From positions 38,772,001 through 38,836,000 of the forward strand of contig NC_072893.1 of the NCBI RefSeq assembly GCF_027943255.1: DNA of 64,000 nt, in the 5' to 3' direction. The notes under the pieces were generated by a model. That model saw only the letters and a program-made list of their open reading frames with translations, made no database searches and was not told the DNA's origin. Positions 60,370 to 64,000 of the stretch are shown piece after piece; positions within the stretch are counted from its first letter, which is position 1; each line of letters begins with the position of its first letter. The stretch comes from Anastrepha obliqua (Eukaryota; Arthropoda; Insecta; Diptera; Tephritidae). Position numbers and translations under genes: made by a program.

Positions 60370-61260
60370 CAAGCCGAAACGGCATTTTCCATAGCATTTA
60401 CAACATGCACTAACAAAAACGAAATGCAAATAAAATTATGCAATTTTCCGAATAGGTAGATGCCACAGGGAGCCATATCAGGTGTGAAGTGATTGATGGT
60501 TAAAATGCGATTTCTAGCCAAAAAATCCGTCATATGACTAAATCGTGCATTATTATGCAATTAGCGCCAACTTTCTCCTTCGCGGTATTCAGGGCCTGAT
60601 TTTTAATTTCTCCAAACGCGATTTCTTGCATGGTGGCTCGTCTGGAGCCTTCCATTCGGCACTTTGACGCTTAATTTCAGGTTCATCTTGGAAACACCAC
60701 GTTTCATCACCAGTTACAATGTTGTAAAGGAAGTTCTCGTCTTTTCTCTCCTCTTTAATGAGGTCTTTCGAATGTTGAATTCTGAGCAATTTTTGGTCCT
60801 CAGTTAACTTGTGCGTAATGAAGCGTGCACAGACCTTTCGTAAGGTCAAATGATCAGTTAAATCAGCGATACATCGGTGTTTTGCAGATATTCAACTCCG
60901 ATTTTATGAATTTCAACGATGATTTCAATTAATTTTTGATAAATTTACGAACAATTTCAATGGAGTTTTGGGTGATTTCTGATTTTGGGTGATTGTTCAT
61001 TGTCATTTATATTCTCACAACCATCTCTGAAACGTGTAAACCACTGAGCAACTCTGGCACGAGATAGGCAATCATCGTCATTAATTTTTTTATCAATTCA
61101 AATATTTCGGTAAACGTTTTACCAATTTTAAAACAAAATTTGATATTAGCACTTTGTTCAAAACTCATTTTTGTACCGATGAGACAAACAACCTGACGCT
61201 TTAGACGTAATAACTTCGCTTCCACTGAACCGAATGCCACCAAGCTTTCACTGGAAATCA
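60370..61260 (-). mobile_element. Mariner (DD34D), dead, internally deleted
   Basis: On the minus strand MSFEQSANIKFCFKIGKTFT begins at 61168. After a frameshift comes VAQWF-like sequence, then TLRKVCARFITHKLTEDQKL, NFLYNIVTGDETWCFQDEPE (first Asp) and RQSAEWKAPDEPPCKKSRLE. A deletion then leads to LHNNARFSHMTDFLARNRIL, where the Asp of HDN is Asn. In FTPDMAPCGIYLFGKLHN the Asp of APCD is Gly. Two of three catalytic residues are therefore lost. The ends were not resolved. Confidence 0.85.
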
Positions 61261-61339
61261 GCTAGGGATGTAATTCCCACCGCACTAACTCATTAAAAAG
61301 ACGGCGCCATCAAAAACATATTTATGACGCCTGTCTTGT

Positions 61340-61930
61340 TTAATATGGACTTCACCTTGTAGATCACGACAATTTGGTGTCCACTCCGGAGGCCTGCATG
61401 GCAATCTTAAGAAATAACTGGTGAATTAAATAAAGGAGATCTTGCAAAAACCGCTGACTAGGACTAATCAGATGTTTGACGCTAAAATATAACTTATCTT
61501 TGACAACAAATTGCCGCTTTTGTAAGTTAGAGTACTGAAGTGAGCTTAAAATCATCGATAATATTTCTTCAACCAATGTTTTATTAAAAATTAGTTTAAG
61601 AGATAGGACCATAGAGCGACAACTCTTAAGGTATGTTACAGAAAGACCGTCAAGATATGGTTGAGTAGAGTTTTTAATCTTTAACAATCACGCAATAACA
61701 ACATCATCTGAAAGAACAAATGAACCCAAGATTGGCAAATTTGCTTCCTGGATCTCATCAAGAGGCGCGAAGTTCGATGAGAAGAAATCAGCAAATGAGT
61801 GCGCTGCATCACTGAGAGAAGAAGCAGTATCGTCCCTATAAAAAGCTGTTTTAGGAATACGAGACGCCTTTTTAATTGACTTAGTATATCGCAAAAGTTC
61901 GTCAAATCTGTGATTGTATTCTTAATATGA
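61340..61930 (-). mobile_element. Jockey/CR1-like LINE fragment
   Basis: The minus strand from 61894 gives RYTKSIKKASRIPKTAFYRD, SFADFFSSNFAPLDEIQEAN and LPILGSFVLSDDVVIA. Then at 61687 comes KIKNSTQPYLDGLSVTYLKS, followed by SLKLIFNKTLVEEI. This is the start of a reverse transcriptase of the Jockey/CR1 type (the usual P-G-P-D-G is P-Y-L-D-G here). Only this N-terminal portion of the RT remains. The clade is tentative. Confidence 0.6.
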
Positions 61931-62347
61931 AGACCGATTTATATTACGAATTTTATTCCAGTGGAAGGTAAAAAAAATCATAAAAGCGGTTTACTTTAGT
62001 TGATTTGAACTTCTTAAGCCTGCTTTGATAATCCTATTGAAAGTTACTAAGAAGATAACCATACGTCTTTGAGATGCATCATTGTTTTTCTTAATAGGAT
62101 AACATTTTTTTTAACTATGTTTTACCTTGGGATATTTATATATTTCCTTATTATTTAAAGGCATTTATTATAAAATATTTTTATTAAAAAAAGCAAAAGC
62201 CAACAAATTCAGTATTCTTATAAAATAAAATAAAAATTCGTAGTTTACTCTAAAATGAACTGTGGTTTGCTTAAAAACTAAAATGAACACATTTTTATTA
62301 TTGTACTTTTCACCCTTGTTTATAAAATTTTTTATTAAGTTTGCAAT
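61931..62347. other. No feature recognised
   Basis: AT-rich sequence 3' of the piggyBac remnant. It may contain its 3' flank, but I could not identify a terminal repeat. Confidence 0.4.
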
Positions 62348-64000
62348 ATCAAGTACAAATTTTACATAAATCATTTTTGTGTTCTCCGCTTATGGGTTTG
62401 TTCCATTTAGCGCATACCATTTTTGACATTCGTCTTATATTAGAAGGACATACCAACAATATCTTTTATTTTTTGGTCCATATTCTTCTCTGTTTTCATT
62501 ATTACTGTCTTCGGGCTCTTGCGGCAATGCATTTTTTATATTCCGCTTCAAAGCATTACTCAAATTGGGAGCCTCTAATCGCTTTTCCATCCAAGGTGAA
62601 GCCAATGAATTAGACAAAGTTTTCATATATTCTCTTCGAACTAGCGGTTTCTGATTTTTGGACTGCAGGTTGTGGCAATATATTACTTAAGAATTTATGA
62701 TGGCTATGTTGAGCATTCCGTAAAATACTGCCATAGGCCACCTGTTAGTTTTTCTAGAGCACGACATTATTGAACATATATGGTCGAGCGTGTCGACTCC
62801 TCCTATTGTTTGGTTATAATATAAAATCATGTCTGGCTTTCCACTACTAGCATTGATTGCCCCTTTTTCATTACAGGATGAGCGCATGAACACCATTTTA
62901 GACGGCTTTGGTTGATATGACAAAAGCGTCAGGGGACCCCTGACATAACAAAACATCCTAGTTCCAGCCCCTCGCGAACGTGAATTTTTCACTATTTCCG
63001 CATTTTCACGTTTTTTTGAATTTATAGTCCCCACACGAGTCAATTTGGAAGGCCTCTTATCAGGCTTCTTAAAGGAAGGCCTCTTATCAGTCGGAAATCG
63101 ATTTTCTTTTTCCTGTAATCGAGAGATATATTATAGGAATATATGCCCTCAATATTTTATAGCGGAATTCAAAGTGATTTCGGAGTTACAGGCTTGTGAA
63201 CCGTGCCTCGTGTGAGTATACTGTCTACCTTCTGAAAACTTTGAAACACGTTTTCTCAAAACCATGTTTTTGAAAATGCCGTGTAGATTAAAAAAAAAAA
63301 CGACGAAAGTTATCGTTTCAAACCGATAATCTATTGTATATAAAGATAATTAAAATGCGCAACTAATTAACTAAAAAAATACAAAAAAAAATAGTTTTTT
63401 TTTATGTTATTTAACACCTTTTTTGAAAAAAAATAGCGAAAAAAGCACTATTTTCCAATAATTCATTGTGTGTTAATTTTTTCATATTTTTATACAATAG
63501 TACCTGTAGTCTATTATATGCGGGAAAACCTTCCGAATAAGACAATAATTTTCCTTTGTGTTACAGGTGAAAACTACGACCGCAATCTTACACTCCGTTT
63601 TACTAGTGCGCAACGAGAAGCTGTGCGAGATCCCTCATATATCCGCCATTTTGTTTTTTTATTTATATTAAAAAATTGTTTATTACTCTTCAATCACGCC
63701 TTCAAATAAATGCGAAAGATTATTCCTGTGTGTCGCTTTTTTTGCCTCTAAAAAAAATTGAGAAAAAAAACCTTTTTTTGAAGCCACTGATAAGAGGCCA
63801 CCCCTTAAGTAAGCTCTTTGCTAATGGAACCGACGTAAACCAATAGCCAAAAGTATTATTGCGAGAAGTACTATGTATTAGTTTTGATAATTCTTTGTCA
63901 TATTCCGCCAAAGGGACTATATTTACAGTTTCACTATTATTGATGAATCTGAATCTTCCGATAAACCTTGTAAAAGCGCAGCAATTTATGTATTATGCAA
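62348..64000 (-). pseudogene. piggyBac transposase remnant, split by a TTAA element
   Basis: Minus strand, entering from the window edge. An acidic N-terminal piece (ALLQGLSEDSDSSI) is fused by an internal deletion to YDKELSKLIHSTSRNN and YWFTSVPLAKSLLK; where the family has the second catalytic Asp (CDNWFTS) this copy has FGYWFTS. The coding then stops at the insertion 63073-63804 and resumes in frame as KLTRVGTINSKKRENAEIVK. It continues with PKPSKMVFMRSSCNEKGAIN, YYNQTIGGVDTLDHICS (third Asp kept) and RKTNRWPMAVFYGMLNIAII. After a stop near 62690 come the C terminus and a Cys-rich end with CPSNIRRMSKMVCAKW and DLCKICT, ending at 62348. A 1-bp deletion breaks the Cys-rich end. It is dead. 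Confidence 0.92.
63073..63804. mobile_element. TTAA-flanked 732-bp non-autonomous element
   Basis: TTAA occurs at both edges (63069-63072 and 63805-63808). Inside them the ends are inverted repeats: AGGAAGGCCTCTTATCAGTC on the left, and GGGGTGGCCTCTTATCAGTG on the other strand at the right. The TTAA duplication is the hallmark of piggyBac-type insertion. Removing the element plus one TTAA joins the interrupted piggyBac frame without a shift. The interior is AT-rich and encodes nothing recognisable, so the mobilising enzyme must come from elsewhere. Confidence 0.88.

Overview
The window looks like intergenic or intronic DNA of a higher dipteran, most likely a tephritid-type fruit fly. This rests on AT-rich sequence with CAA/TTG and CA/TG microsatellites, an exceptional load of mariner-related DNA transposons of both the DD34D type and the DD41D ('rosa/VS-like') type, and several insect LINE types. 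I find no exon of a host protein-coding gene, no rRNA gene and no functional tRNA gene. Almost everything recognisable is mobile DNA, mostly dead and often nested.

Layout. 0-5 kb: a full-length dead DD34D mariner (197-1494), two 3' fragments of an RTE-like LINE (minus strand) and a DD41D 3' fragment. 5.9-8.8 kb: a degenerate hexanucleotide array, CAA-rich sequence and an internally deleted mariner. 9-13.2 kb: a LINE 3' fragment, a nearly full-length dead DD41D element, a LINE RNase H fragment, a CCTAA array and a second DD41D fragment. 13-18 kb: AT-rich, only faint transposase traces. 18.5-27.9 kb: mariner pieces, a minus-strand I-group LINE inside a plus-strand LINE, and a nearly intact mariner (24833-26105) inside an older mariner, followed by an RTE-like LINE tail and a DD41D deletion derivative. 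29.5-31.7 kb: a 445-bp hexanucleotide array abutting an I-group LINE. 33.5-39.4 kb: DD41D derivatives, a tRNA-derived SINE and one copy of an unclassified repeat. 41.9-45.5 kb: a three-level nest (DD41D element in SINE in mariner), then another mariner. 47.8-50.9 kb: a SINE with perfect target duplications, a full-length DD41D element and an R1-like LINE. 52.8-58.2 kb: the second copy of the unclassified repeat (inverted), two LINE RNase H-region fragments and the longest LINE reverse transcriptase. 58.2-61.9 kb: AT-rich DNA with a long palindrome, a dead mariner and a Jockey/CR1-like LINE. 62.3-64 kb: an internally deleted piggyBac gene split by a TTAA-flanked 732-bp element.

How the parts relate. 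TA duplications, matching terminal inverted repeats and frames that rejoin when an insert is skipped make several nests unambiguous. The tRNA-derived SINE (three copies) ends in sequence shared with the 3' end of the RTE-like LINE, which suggests that LINE mobilised it. Two of the three SINE copies carry a DD41D element at the same TA of that shared tail. The mariner transposase at 25054-26034 is the only largely intact coding sequence in the window, and even it has lost its normal N terminus.
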